Numbered from the stretch's first letter, positions 24,756 through 33,015 are shown. The stretch is 64,000 bases of DNA from Pseudonocardia sp. DSM 110487 (GCF_019468565.1 NZ_CP080521.1:7006001-7070000), one strand, 5' to 3'. The notes: a model not told the origin generated them from the sequence alone. Numbers and translations are program-made.

Positions 24756-24761
24756 GCGGTG

Positions 24762-24767
24762 ACGCTA
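24762..24767 (-). promoter_or_regulatory. -10 element (TAGCGT) of the glycosyltransferase gene
   Basis: The hexamer ends 6 bases before GTG 24755 and no ribosome-binding site is present. Confidence 0.45.
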
Positions 24768-24777
24768 GCGCGAAAGC

Positions 24778-24823
24778 GTCGTGAGTGGATACGCGCGCTA
24801 TGGCGCGCGTATCCACTCACGAC
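24778..24823. terminator. Perfect 21-bp hairpin, terminator of the MacAB-like operon
   Basis: The arms 24778-24798 and 24803-24823 match perfectly with a 4-base loop (tatg). The hairpin sits 6 bases beyond the adapter-protein stop and upstream of the glycosyltransferase promoter, so it should stop operon transcription. It is much longer and more perfect than needed and may be a repeated element. Confidence 0.8.
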
Positions 24824-24829
24824 CCGGCG

Positions 24830-26497
24830 TCAGCCGCCGGGGCCCCCTCCGGTGGCGGCGGGGGTCGGCGGCGGTGGGAGCAGGAGCTCCTGGCCCTCCC
24901 GCAGGCCGGAGAGCACCTGGGTGTACTCGTCGCCTGTCGCACCGGCCTCGAATGGTGTTCTGACGGGTTGGCCGTCCTCGCCGCGGACGTCGACGAAGGT
25001 GCCCGCAACGTCACGTTGGACGGCGGCCGACGGCACGCGCAGCACGTTGTCCACCGACTCGGTGATCACGTCGGCGAGCGCGGTCTGGCCGTCGCGCAGC
25101 CGGGCATCGCTGCCATCGCGGAGCACGATCGTGGCGTTGTACTCCACGATCCCGGACGACGGCGTCCCGGTCGGCGCGATCGAGAGGACGGTTGCCGGCG
25201 CCCGCAGGTCGGGGATCGCGTCGACCGTGACCTCCACCTGCTGGTTGACGGCAATGCGCGCGGCGTCGGACTCCTCGAACGGCACGACCAGCTGGTACGT
25301 GTCGAGGTTGTTCAAGACCATGAGCGGTCCCGTGCTCTGCGCCGAGCCCCCGTTGTCGCCACTCGAGATGTCGTTGCTCTGGGGGATCCTCGCGGTGCTG
25401 CCGGGTGCGACCGGGGTGAGGCCGGACGCCTCGCCCACGAACTCGCCGGCCTTCCCGTTGATCGCCGACACGGTGCCGGCGGCCGGGGCGTACAGGACCG
25501 TGTTGTCGACGTCCTGCTGTGCCACCCGGACGGCTGCCTGGGCGTTGCGCAGTTGCGCCCTCCGGACCTCGATGTCGGCGGGCCGGTCGTTCTGGGCGGC
25601 GCCGCTGTCGTTCTCCGCGGAGATGACGGTCTGCTGCTCCCGCTCGATCGACACCTTCCCGGCCGCGGCGTCGACGTCCTCCTGGTGCTTCGCGGTGTCC
25701 AGCGCGGCCTCGGACTGGAGCACTGTGCGCTTCGCGTTCTCGACGGCGGTGCGGTCGGCGTCGAGCCGCTCGCAGGCCCCGGCGGGGACCGAGTTGAAGG
25801 CGATGCCCTCTACGCGGAACGACGCTCCTTCGACCTGGGATCCCGTGTCCTCGTCGTCCTCTGAGCCTTCGGTGTCCTGCTGGCTCTGCTGGCTCTGCCG
25901 GCTCGGTGCTGGATTGGTGGTCGTGGTCGACGGCGGGCTGTCGCCCTCGTCCTCGCACGCCTCCTCGTCCCGGCGCAGGACGTCCCACGCGCGGTCGAGG
26001 ACCTTCTTGTCGAAGTCGAGCTGCTCGCGCGCGCGGTTCGTGGCCGCGCGATTCAGATCGTTCGTCTCGTCGACCTGCTTCTTGACCGCGTCGAGGATCT
26101 CCTGCGCCTGGCCGAGCGTGCGGCCGGTGGCGTTCACGCGGTTGTTGCCCGTGGCCCGGTCCAGCTCGGCCTGCGCCTCGGCGAGGCTCGCCTGCTCCTG
26201 GGAGAGCGTCTGGCGGAGCGCGAAGTCGTCGACGCGGGCGAGCTCCTGCCCGGGCACCACCTGGTCACCGACGCCCACCAGCACCTGCGTGAGCTGCCCG
26301 CGCCGCGGGAAGCCGAGCGTCTGTTCGGAGATCCCGACGAGAGTCCCGGAGGCCGACACGGTGCTCTGCACCGAGCCGCGGTCCACGCGCAGTGCCGGCG
26401 GTGGCGGCGGCTCCGCGGTGCAGGCCGTGAGGGCCAGCACCGCGGCCGCACCGATGGCGCATGCCGCCCAGGCGCGCCGACCGGTCGTTCGGGACAT
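24830..26497 (-). CDS. MacA/HlyD-like membrane-fusion lipoprotein of an ABC exporter
   Basis: The 555-residue protein has a signal sequence with lipobox (ALTAC, Cys about residue 26), a lipoyl-like half-motif, a long coiled-coil hairpin (about 105-345), and a beta-barrel and membrane-proximal domain (about 400-540), as in periplasmic adapter proteins. The hairpin tip contains a low-complexity insert rich in Ser, Gln, Thr and Asp (about 190-230) bordered by two Cys that could pair. In a monoderm cell it would act outside the membrane with the MacB-like permease encoded just before it. ATG 26497 follows GGAG. Confidence 0.85.
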   Translation of the reverse strand: MSRTTGRRAWAACAIGAAAVLALTACTAEPPPPPALRVDRGSVQSTVSASGTLVGISEQTLGFPRRGQLTQVLVGVGDQVVPGQELARVDDFALRQTLSQEQASLAEAQAELDRATGNNRVNATGRTLGQAQEILDAVKKQVDETNDLNRAATNRAREQLDFDKKVLDRAWDVLRRDEEACEDEGDSPPSTTTTNPAPSRQSQQSQQDTEGSEDDEDTGSQVEGASFRVEGIAFNSVPAGACERLDADRTAVENAKRTVLQSEAALDTAKHQEDVDAAAGKVSIEREQQTVISAENDSGAAQNDRPADIEVRRAQLRNAQAAVRVAQQDVDNTVLYAPAAGTVSAINGKAGEFVGEASGLTPVAPGSTARIPQSNDISSGDNGGSAQSTGPLMVLNNLDTYQLVVPFEESDAARIAVNQQVEVTVDAIPDLRAPATVLSIAPTGTPSSGIVEYNATIVLRDGSDARLRDGQTALADVITESVDNVLRVPSAAVQRDVAGTFVDVRGEDGQPVRTPFEAGATGDEYTQVLSGLREGQELLLPPPPTPAATGGGPGG

Positions 26498-26541
26498 GAA
26501 AGCTCCTGCCTTGATCACTACTGGTCTGGATCTCGCGCGGG

Positions 26542-27750
26542 TCATTGGTATCGGAGGGCCTCGATCGGTCGGAGCCGCGACGCGCGGTGGGCCGGGTAGC
26601 CGCCCGCGATGAGGCCGATGAGCAAGCTGATCGAGAACGAGAGCACGATCGAGCCGGGGTCCACGGCCGGTGCGGGGAAGTCGGGGATCAGCTGCGGCAT
26701 GATCAGCGCACCCACGAGCGAGAGACCGACGCCGATCACGATGCCGATCAGCCCACCCAGCGCGGACAGGAACACCGACTCGAGCAGGAACTGCCCGAGG
26801 ATCACCCGGGGCCGGGCCCCGATCGCCTTGCGGATGCCGATCTCCCGGGTCCGCTCGGTGACCGTCACCAGCATGATGTTCGCGACGCCGATGCTGCCGA
26901 CGATCAGCGAGATCCCGGCGACGGCGCCGGTGAACAGCGTCAGGAACGACAAGAACTGCGTGGCCTCCTGGATCTGCTGCTGCAGGGCCTGCACGTCGAA
27001 ATCGCGCTTGGCGGTGTCGCGGATGTTGTGCCGGTCGGACAGGACCTCGGTGATCTGGTTCGCCGCCGGCGTCACCGCCTCGGCGGAACGGGCCCGCACG
27101 ATGATGGTGTCCAGCTCGTCGTCGCCACCGGTGAGGTAGCTGCGCGCCGCGCCGATCGGCATGATCGCGACGTCGTCCTGCTGCCCGGTGGCCTCCGCCA
27201 CGCCGATCACCCGGAACACCGCCCTGCCGATCCGGATCTCCTGGCCGAGCGCGGATGCCGCGTTGCCACCGAACAGCTCGGTGACCGGGCCCGGACCGAG
27301 CACGACCACCTTGGCGTTGGTGCGGACCTCCTGCGCGTCAAACCCGCGCCCCGCCGTCAGCTCGCGGTCTGTGACCGTGAAGTAGTCGGCCGTGGTGCCG
27401 GTGACCGATGTGCGGTACTGGTCGCCACCCAGCTGCAGCAGCGCGGCCCCGGCGACGATCGGGAGGGCGGTCGCGACGTCCGGGGCGTCCCTGAGCACCG
27501 CCTCCATGTCATTCTCGGTGAGGTCACGGGCCTGGCCCCCACCAGGCACCCCACCCTCGGTCGGCGTCACCGTGATCTGGGTGTTGAGCGAGCCGAACTG
27601 CTCGTTGAAGCCCGCCTGGATCCCGTTGCCGAGCGCCGTGAGCAGGATGACCGCCGAGACGCCGATGATGATGCCGAGCGTGGTGAGCGCGGAGCGCAGC
27701 TTGTTGGCCCGCAGACCGCGCATCGCGATGCGCGTGACCTCCCAGATCAC
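26542..27750 (-). CDS. MacB/FtsX-type ABC transporter permease
   Basis: The 402-residue protein has an N-terminal helix (IAMRGLRANKLRSALTTLGIIIGVSAVILL), a large extracytoplasmic MacB_PCD domain (about 55-250) and three C-terminal helices with the FtsX motif TERTREIGIRKAIGARP near 303. This class uses ATP hydrolysis to drive mechanical work on extracellular substrates and not classical transport through the helices. GTG 27750 overlaps the ATPase stop by 4 bases; the adapter gene follows after 44 bases. Confidence 0.94.
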   Translation of the reverse strand: MIWEVTRIAMRGLRANKLRSALTTLGIIIGVSAVILLTALGNGIQAGFNEQFGSLNTQITVTPTEGGVPGGGQARDLTENDMEAVLRDAPDVATALPIVAGAALLQLGGDQYRTSVTGTTADYFTVTDRELTAGRGFDAQEVRTNAKVVVLGPGPVTELFGGNAASALGQEIRIGRAVFRVIGVAEATGQQDDVAIMPIGAARSYLTGGDDELDTIIVRARSAEAVTPAANQITEVLSDRHNIRDTAKRDFDVQALQQQIQEATQFLSFLTLFTGAVAGISLIVGSIGVANIMLVTVTERTREIGIRKAIGARPRVILGQFLLESVFLSALGGLIGIVIGVGLSLVGALIMPQLIPDFPAPAVDPGSIVLSFSISLLIGLIAGGYPAHRASRLRPIEALRYQ

Positions 27751-28436
27751 GACGTGACCAGTTGCTTCTGCCGTACGTCGCGCACGATGTGGCCGTCGCG
27801 CAGCTCGATCACGCGCTTGGCGAACTCCGCGACCTCCGGCTCGTGCGTGATCAGCACGACGGTGCGGCCTGCGTCGTTCAGCTCGACCAGCAGCCGCATG
27901 ATCTCCACCGTCGAGGTGGTGTCCAGGTTCCCGGTGGGCTCGTCGGCCAGGATGATCGCCGGGTTGGTCACGAGCGCCCGCGCCACCGCGACACGCTGCT
28001 GCTGCCCACCGGACAGCTCGTTGGGCATGTGACCCGCCCGCTCACCGAGCCCGACCCGTTCCAGCGCCGCCAACGCGCGCTCCCGGCGGCGGCTCTTGTC
28101 CCCGGCGTAGATGAGCGGCAGCTCGACGTTGCGCACCGCCGAGGTTCGCGCGATCAGGTTGAACGACTGGAACACGAAACCTATCCGCGTGTTGCGGATG
28201 GCCGCGAGCTTGTTGTCGCGCAGCTTGCTGACGTCGATCCCGTCCAGCAGGTAGCGCCCGTCGCTCGGCACGTCAAGGCAGCCGAGGATGTTCATCATCG
28301 TGCTCTTGCCGGAACCGGACGGCCCCATGATCGCGACGAAGTCGCCCTCCTCGACGAGGAGGTCCACCGGGCCGAGCGCCCGGACCTGCACCTCGCCGTT
28401 GCCGTAGGTCTTCGTGACGCCGTCGAGCTCGATCAT
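27747..28436 (-). CDS. MacB/LolD-type ABC transporter ATPase
   Basis: The 229-residue ATPase has Walker A GPSGSGKST (about 39-47), a Q-loop at FVFQSFNL, the signature LSGGQQQRVAVARAL (about 141) and Walker B ILADEPTGNLD (about 161), followed by the H-loop THEPEV. It energises the FtsX-type permease encoded next. It is the first gene of a three-gene operon, and an inverted repeat lies 30-56 bases upstream of its ATG. Confidence 0.95.
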   Translation of the reverse strand: MIELDGVTKTYGNGEVQVRALGPVDLLVEEGDFVAIMGPSGSGKSTMMNILGCLDVPSDGRYLLDGIDVSKLRDNKLAAIRNTRIGFVFQSFNLIARTSAVRNVELPLIYAGDKSRRRERALAALERVGLGERAGHMPNELSGGQQQRVAVARALVTNPAIILADEPTGNLDTTSTVEIMRLLVELNDAGRTVVLITHEPEVAEFAKRVIELRDGHIVRDVRQKQLVTS

Positions 28437-28466
28437 GGTCCCCCCTGCAGGCAGTCGTCCCCTCGA

Positions 28467-28492
28467 CTACCTCGATCACATCAACGAGGTAG
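28467..28492. promoter_or_regulatory. Inverted repeat upstream of the MacAB-like operon
   Basis: CTACCTCG (28467-28474) and CGAGGTAG (28485-28492) are perfect 8-base arms with a 10-base centre. The repeat lies in the 120-base gap before the ATPase gene and could be an operator for the exporter. A weak terminator of the preceding citrate synthase gene is the alternative. Confidence 0.45.
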
Positions 28493-28556
28493 CGAGATCT
28501 CGGGTACGCCGTACTCATAATTTGCCACGAGTGACCCGGGCCACGTCGAGCGGGTC

Positions 28557-29762
28557 TCAGGAGCCCGGCGGCGGACCGGTGTAGACGGCGCGTGGGCGCA
28601 GCATCCGCCCGCGCGCGTACTCCTCCATCCCGTGCGCCAGCCAGCCCGCCGTGCGGGCCACGGCGGCGATCGCCGCCCCGGCGCCGGGCACCATGCCCGC
28701 CACGCGCGCGAGACACGCCACGGCGAGGTCGACGTTGGGAGCGGGGAGCCTGCGGCGCCCGGCCTCTGCGATGACGGCCTCGGCCGCGGCGAGCTGCTCG
28801 TGCCCCGGCACGGCCGCACGCAGCAGCTCCATCAGCCGGACGCCACGCCCGTCGGCACCGGTGTAGACGCGGTGCCCGAGGCCGGGGATGCGATCGCCAC
28901 GGCGCAGCCGTTCGCCGATCACGCGCGCCGCGTCGGACGGGCCCCGCACGTCGGCGAACATCCGCTCGGCCGCCAACGACGCGCCGCCGTGCAGCGGGCC
29001 GGAGAGCACGCCGAGCCCGGCGAGCACCACGGCGTACGGATCGGCCCGCACCGACGCGGCCACGCGGGCGGCGAGCGTGGACGCCGCCAGCTCGTGGTCG
29101 GCGAGCAGCACCAGCGTGGCCTCGAGGACGTCGAGCAGGCCGTCCGGCGGACGGGGGGTGAGCCGGCTCCACAGCCGCTCTGCGACGGAACCGTCGAGCG
29201 GCGAGCCCTCCTCCGGGACGGGCAGGCCCTCGACGAGCCCCGCCACGATCGTCTGCCCGGCCGCGACCACGGCGGGTGGCTCTAGGTGGAAGCGCAGCGG
29301 GTCCAGACCGGCCAGCACGGTGACGATCACCGGCATCCGGTCCAACGGCAGCAGGTCGCCGGGCAGGCCGCGCTGTGCGTCCCGCACCGCGGCCAGCGCC
29401 TCGGACGCCACCCGCCACTCCGACGCGGTTGCGGTGAACGCGTCCGGGTCCCCCGTCCACAGCCACGTGGCCACCTGCTCGTAGCGGGCGGTACCGGCCA
29501 GCGCCAGCGCGTCCCGCCCCCGGTAGTAGGGGCGGTCACCCACGAGCGCGGTCAGGGCCGACTCGACGACGAGCTCCGTCTCCGCCGCGCGGCGCGGCCT
29601 GCCGCGGCGTGCGAGCAAAGCCACCTCGGCCGCGTCGAACATGCTGCGGCGCCCGTCGCTCCCCGGTCGCCTGCGCAGGACGCCACGGCTGACGTAGGCG
29701 TACAGCGTGGCCGGCTTGACCCCGAGCCGGCGCGCCGCCTCGGCGGCATCGATCTCCTCCAC
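28557..29762 (-). CDS. Citrate synthase-like enzyme with N-terminal helix-turn-helix
   Basis: The 401-residue protein joins an N-terminal MerR/excisionase-like HTH (residues 2-55: AAEAARRLGVKPATLYAYVSR then RSMFDAAEVALL) to a citrate synthase domain. Catalytic residues are present: His in SGPLHGGAS, His in PGLGHRVY and Asp in APNVDLAVACL. It would condense acetyl-CoA or propionyl-CoA with oxaloacetate; the acyl-CoA is not certain. GTG 29762 follows CAGGAG. It is divergent from a LeuA-type enzyme across an AT-rich palindrome, which the HTH may bind. HTH-citrate synthase fusions occur in actinobacteria, but their DNA target is not established to my knowledge. Confidence 0.86.
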   Translation of the reverse strand: MEEIDAAEAARRLGVKPATLYAYVSRGVLRRRPGSDGRRSMFDAAEVALLARRGRPRRAAETELVVESALTALVGDRPYYRGRDALALAGTARYEQVATWLWTGDPDAFTATASEWRVASEALAAVRDAQRGLPGDLLPLDRMPVIVTVLAGLDPLRFHLEPPAVVAAGQTIVAGLVEGLPVPEEGSPLDGSVAERLWSRLTPRPPDGLLDVLEATLVLLADHELAASTLAARVAASVRADPYAVVLAGLGVLSGPLHGGASLAAERMFADVRGPSDAARVIGERLRRGDRIPGLGHRVYTGADGRGVRLMELLRAAVPGHEQLAAAEAVIAEAGRRRLPAPNVDLAVACLARVAGMVPGAGAAIAAVARTAGWLAHGMEEYARGRMLRPRAVYTGPPPGS

Positions 29763-29778
29763 CCGGACTCCTGACGAT

Positions 29779-29802
29779 ATATTGATTAAAATCAATATTG
29801 AT
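29779..29802. promoter_or_regulatory. AT-rich palindromic operator between citrate synthase-like and LeuA-like genes
   Basis: ATATTGATT and AATCAATAT (29779-29787 and 29790-29798) are perfect 9-base arms around AA, and an extra ATTGAT half-site overlaps the right end to 29802. The stretch is almost free of G and C in a region that is otherwise about 70% GC. It lies 16 bases from one start codon and about 30 from the other; a TTGACA hexamer (29819-29824, minus strand) may be the -35 of the citrate synthase gene. Confidence 0.75.
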
Positions 29803-29833
29803 ACACATTGAGGACGTGTGTCAACGTCGCGGC

Positions 29834-31051
29834 ATGCCACGAGTGCACTTCCTGGACGTCACCAACCGCGACGGCGTGCAGACCGCGCGCACCGGCCTGT
29901 CCAAGTTCGGCAAGACGATGGTCAACTGGTACCTGGCCCGACTCGGCGTGGCCCAGTCCGAGATCGGCTTCCCGTTCCTGCACCACGAGGTGCCTTACAT
30001 CCGGGCGCAGGTGGCGCTGGAGAAGGCAGGCGCGTTCGGCGACCTGCGCCTCGCCGGCTGGTGTCGCGGCGTGGCGGCGGACGTCGAGAAGGCCGCACCG
30101 CTCGGGCTGCGGCACTACAACCTGTCGATCTCCACGTCCGACTACATGATCAAGAACAAGTTCCGCGGCAGCCTGGACCGCGACGCGATCATCAGGGAGA
30201 TGACGGCGGCGGTCCGCGTCGCGAAGCAGAGTGGGGCGGAGACGATCGGCGTCAACGCGGAGGACGGATCCCGCACCGACGACGCGTTCCTGCTGCAGTT
30301 CGCCCTCGCCGCGAAGGAGGCAGGCGCCGACCGGGTGCGCTACTGCGACACGATCGGCGGCGACACCCCCGGCCGCATCCGGGAACGCTTCGCGGCGCTC
30401 GCGGCGACCACCGGAATGCCCGTGGAGACGCACTGCCACAACGACCTGGGGATGGCCGTCGCCAACTCGGTGTCGGGTGCGCTCGGCGACCTCGACGCGG
30501 GGCAGGACGCCTGGATCAACACGTGCGTCAACGGCATCGGGGAGCGGTCGGGCAACGCCGACCTGCTCTCGACGGTTCTCGCGTTCGAGCACGGCTTCGG
30601 GATCGACGCCGAGATCGGCGACGCCCTCGATCTGAGCTGGGCGCGCCGCTTCGCGCTGTGGGCGAGCTACGCCTTCGGTCAGCCGCTACCCCACAACCAG
30701 GTGGGCGTTGGCCGCAACGCCTTCGCGCACGAGTCGGGCATCCACGCCGACGGCGCGCTCAAGGACCACGGCAACTACGAGCTGTACGACGAGGCCACCC
30801 TCGGCCCGTTCCCCGACGACTGGCACACCCGTGACGGCCGGGTCGTGCTCACCGGCGAGTACGGCGGGAAGGCCGGGTTCCGGCACGTCATGGAGGGCCT
30901 CGGCCTCGAGCCTGCCGACGAGGAGCGATCGTTCCAGCTGGCGCAGCTGTGCAACGCGATGACGGGCCGCCCGCTCACCGACGACGAGCTGCGCCTGATC
31001 GCCCGCCACCCCGCGGAGCTCTCGCTGCTGTTCCCGGGCCAACTCCCCTGA
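29834..31051 (+). CDS. DRE-TIM metallolyase, LeuA/homocitrate-synthase-like
   Basis: The 405-residue enzyme belongs to the family that condenses acetyl-CoA with 2-oxo acids or splits such products (isopropylmalate, homocitrate, citramalate and Re-citrate synthases, HMG-CoA lyase). DVTNRDGVQT at residues 7-16 is the catalytic metal-binding start. THCHNDLGMAVANS near 206 supplies the metal His pair and NGIGERSGNADL near 245 is the family signature. The exact acceptor cannot be read from sequence. ATG 29834 is chosen; GTG 29816 is possible. Divergent pairing with a citrate synthase suggests both act in one acetyl-CoA condensation pathway. Confidence 0.82.
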   Translation: MPRVHFLDVTNRDGVQTARTGLSKFGKTMVNWYLARLGVAQSEIGFPFLHHEVPYIRAQVALEKAGAFGDLRLAGWCRGVAADVEKAAPLGLRHYNLSISTSDYMIKNKFRGSLDRDAIIREMTAAVRVAKQSGAETIGVNAEDGSRTDDAFLLQFALAAKEAGADRVRYCDTIGGDTPGRIRERFAALAATTGMPVETHCHNDLGMAVANSVSGALGDLDAGQDAWINTCVNGIGERSGNADLLSTVLAFEHGFGIDAEIGDALDLSWARRFALWASYAFGQPLPHNQVGVGRNAFAHESGIHADGALKDHGNYELYDEATLGPFPDDWHTRDGRVVLTGEYGGKAGFRHVMEGLGLEPADEERSFQLAQLCNAMTGRPLTDDELRLIARHPAELSLLFPGQLP

Positions 31052-31067
31052 CCGAGCAACGTCCGCG

Positions 31068-31277
31068 TCAACGCGGCTGGGACGGGCGCTTCATGTCGGT
31101 CGCGACTTCCGCGGCGTGTCGAAGCGTGCACGGATGGACGGGCCACCCCGTCTGCGACCACGCACAGCCGGCGCAGTGGCCGGTGCCGTCATCGACATGC
31201 GCCGCACGCATCCCCTCAGTGAGACCGTGCGCGACGTAGACCGCGACGAGCTCGCTCATCGGCGCCGAGTCGCTCAT
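31068..31277 (-). CDS. Small Cys-containing protein linked to an XRE regulator
   Basis: The 69-residue protein (63 if started at ATG 31259) contains HCAGCAWSQTGWPVHPC, with three Cys and a His in a possible metal site. I do not know its function. It is opposite in strand to an XRE-type regulator. Its ATG at 31277 overlaps the stop of the upstream small membrane ORF by 4 bases, so the two look translationally coupled. Confidence 0.6.
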   Translation of the reverse strand: MSDSAPMSELVAVYVAHGLTEGMRAAHVDDGTGHCAGCAWSQTGWPVHPCTLRHAAEVATDMKRPSQPR

Positions 31278-31390
31278 CGGCCCCGCACCGCCAACGCAAT
31301 GCCCAGGAGCATGAGGAACAGCCCATATGCCGTGGCGAAGGCCAGAAAGGCCCACAGAAGCACGGTCGCGCACGTTGCCGGCCTCTTCAC
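31274..31390 (-). CDS. Small single-span membrane protein (tentative)
   Basis: A 38-residue ORF from GTG 31390 consists of a short basic start (KRP), one hydrophobic span of about 25 residues (ATVLLWAFLAFATAYGLFLM and on) and a basic AVRGR tail. Coupling through an ATGA overlap with the downstream small Cys protein supports it. The start is weak and a longer frame runs to 31633 antisense to the regulator, so confidence is limited. Confidence 0.4.
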   Translation of the reverse strand: MKRPATCATVLLWAFLAFATAYGLFLMLLGIALAVRGR

Positions 31391-31477
31391 TCCCTCTACG
31401 CTGGCCTCGGCGAGCAACCGGAGGCAGGGCGTTTCGCGGGGATGCCCGGGGATGATCGGCATCCTCGGCGGGTGGGG

Positions 31478-32734
31478 ATGCGGGTGGAGCCGAACACGCA
31501 GTTGCGGGCCGCACGGCTGGCCCGGCCGTCGTCGCGTTCCCCCGGCCATCCGCTGAGCCGCGGAGAGCTGGCCGAGCTGGTCGCCGCCGAGGTCCATCGG
31601 AGCGCCGGCCACGAGGCGCCGGTGGATGCGCACTACGTGGCGAAGCTGGAACGTGGTGCGATCCGCTGGCCGGGCCGCACCTACCGGCAGGCGTTCGCAG
31701 CGGTGCTCGAGGCGAGCGAGTCCGAGCTGGGGTTCCGACCACCGCGGCGCAGCGACGACGGCGTCCCGGAGCCGTACACGGATGACGGGCTGCTCGCGCT
31801 CGCGGCACGGGCCGGGGTGTCCGAGGTGGGCGCTGCCGCGGTGGAGGCGGCCGAGGAGGTCGCCGAGCTACTGGCCCGCGCGTACGCCAACACCCCGCCG
31901 GACGCGCTGCTGACGGAGGTACGTCGCCGCGCATCGGAGGTGTCGGTGCTGCTCGACCGGCGCACCACGCTGGCGCAGCGGCGCCGCCTGCTGGCAACGG
32001 GCGGATGGCTGGCGCTGCTCGGCGCGACCGTGCTCGTCGACCTCGGCGACCGGGCGCAGGCCGCCGCCGCGCGAGCCGCGGCGGCGTCACTGGGCCGAGA
32101 GTCCGAGCACACCGAGATATGCGCATGGGCGCTCGAGATCGCGACATGGACGGCGCTGATAGACCAGGACTGGCAGCGGGCGGCTCGGCTGGCGGCCGAG
32201 GGGGAAGCACTGGCCGCTCCGGGCGCGTCCGCGGTCGTGCAGCTCGCCGCCCAGCGGGCGCGCGCCGCGGCCCGGCTCGGCGACGGCGCCACGGTGCGCG
32301 CGGCACTCGCCCGGGCGGAGACGGGCGTGGACCGCCAGTCCGGGCCCACGCCACGGGACCACCACTTCTTCTTCGATCGGCGCAAGCTGGAGGGCTACAC
32401 CGCCACCTCGCTTGCCTGGCTCGGCGACCCGGCCGGGGAGCAGGTCGCCCGCGAGGTCGCCGACCGGTACGCGCACGGCCCTGCCCGCCGGCTCGCTACC
32501 GCCCGGATCGACCTGGGGCTGATCCTCGCCCGCGACGGGCGCGCGGACGAGGCTGCCCATCTCGCGCTATTGGCCGCCGACTCCGGTCGACTGGTGCCGT
32601 CGAACGCATGGCGGGTGGTGGAGGTCGACCAGCAACTTGCTCCGCGCCGCGACGTCGTCGAGGTGGCGGAGCTACACGAGCGGGTGCGTGGCGCACGCAT
32701 CCAATCCTCGGACCCGCTCCAATCCGACCGATGA
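31478..32734 (+). CDS. XRE-type regulator with C-terminal helical-repeat domain
   Basis: The 418-residue protein starts with an HTH region (about 5-75: LRAARLARPSS, LSRGELAELVAAEV and YVAKLERGAIRWP), followed by about 330 residues of Ala-rich helical repeats of TPR type (LATGGWLALLGATVLVDLG, ARAAARLGDGATVRAALARA). This architecture is common among actinobacterial regulators of unknown ligand. ATG 31478 follows GGGTGGGG. It is divergent from two small coupled ORFs, which may be its partners or targets. A perfect 16-bp hairpin terminator follows the stop. Confidence 0.82.
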   Translation: MRVEPNTQLRAARLARPSSRSPGHPLSRGELAELVAAEVHRSAGHEAPVDAHYVAKLERGAIRWPGRTYRQAFAAVLEASESELGFRPPRRSDDGVPEPYTDDGLLALAARAGVSEVGAAAVEAAEEVAELLARAYANTPPDALLTEVRRRASEVSVLLDRRTTLAQRRRLLATGGWLALLGATVLVDLGDRAQAAAARAAAASLGRESEHTEICAWALEIATWTALIDQDWQRAARLAAEGEALAAPGASAVVQLAAQRARAAARLGDGATVRAALARAETGVDRQSGPTPRDHHFFFDRRKLEGYTATSLAWLGDPAGEQVAREVADRYAHGPARRLATARIDLGLILARDGRADEAAHLALLAADSGRLVPSNAWRVVEVDQQLAPRRDVVEVAELHERVRGARIQSSDPLQSDR

Positions 32735-32744
32735 TCGACGGGAT

Positions 32745-32780
32745 CGGGACATAACGCTCACCCCTGAGCGTTATGTCCCG
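32745..32780. terminator. Perfect 16-bp hairpin terminator
   Basis: CGGGACATAACGCTCA (32745-32760) is followed by a 4-base loop (cccc) and its exact complement (32765-32780). It begins 11 bases after the regulator stop and lies 235 bases before the TRAP operon. Confidence 0.8.
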
Positions 32781-32965
32781 TTCCCGCTGATCACGCCGGC
32801 TCGAAACGCCAGTCCGGCGAGGCCTGCCCGGGCTGCGGGCCTGGCCGGACGTCAGCAGCGCGCGCCGTGATCCCAATAGGTAGCCGCGATCCGGGTTCCG
32901 CTCGTTCCCGCCCCGGCAAGCGCTTCCCAGAACCTCTTGCACGCACCGGCGGCCAGCAGTAGGTT

Positions 32966-32982
32966 GTTCCGTGCCACGGAAC
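32966..32982. promoter_or_regulatory. Candidate IclR operator upstream of the TRAP/kdu operon
   Basis: GTTCCGTG-C-CACGGAAC is a perfect 17-base palindrome. A further GTTCC half-site follows at 32986-32990. It lies 33 bases upstream of the first TRAP gene. IclR/KdgR-type sites often contain GTTCC or GGAAC half-sites, and the IclR-family gene in this operon is the obvious candidate to bind it. Confidence 0.6.
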
Positions 32983-33015
32983 TGAGTTCCATATCTGCTG
33001 ACAAAGGAGTCCGGC

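Noticed and set aside
21753..26612. A plus-strand open frame of 1,619 codons
   Set aside because: It lies antisense to five well-supported minus-strand genes and has Ser/Arg-rich low-complexity content, the usual shadow of high-GC coding DNA.
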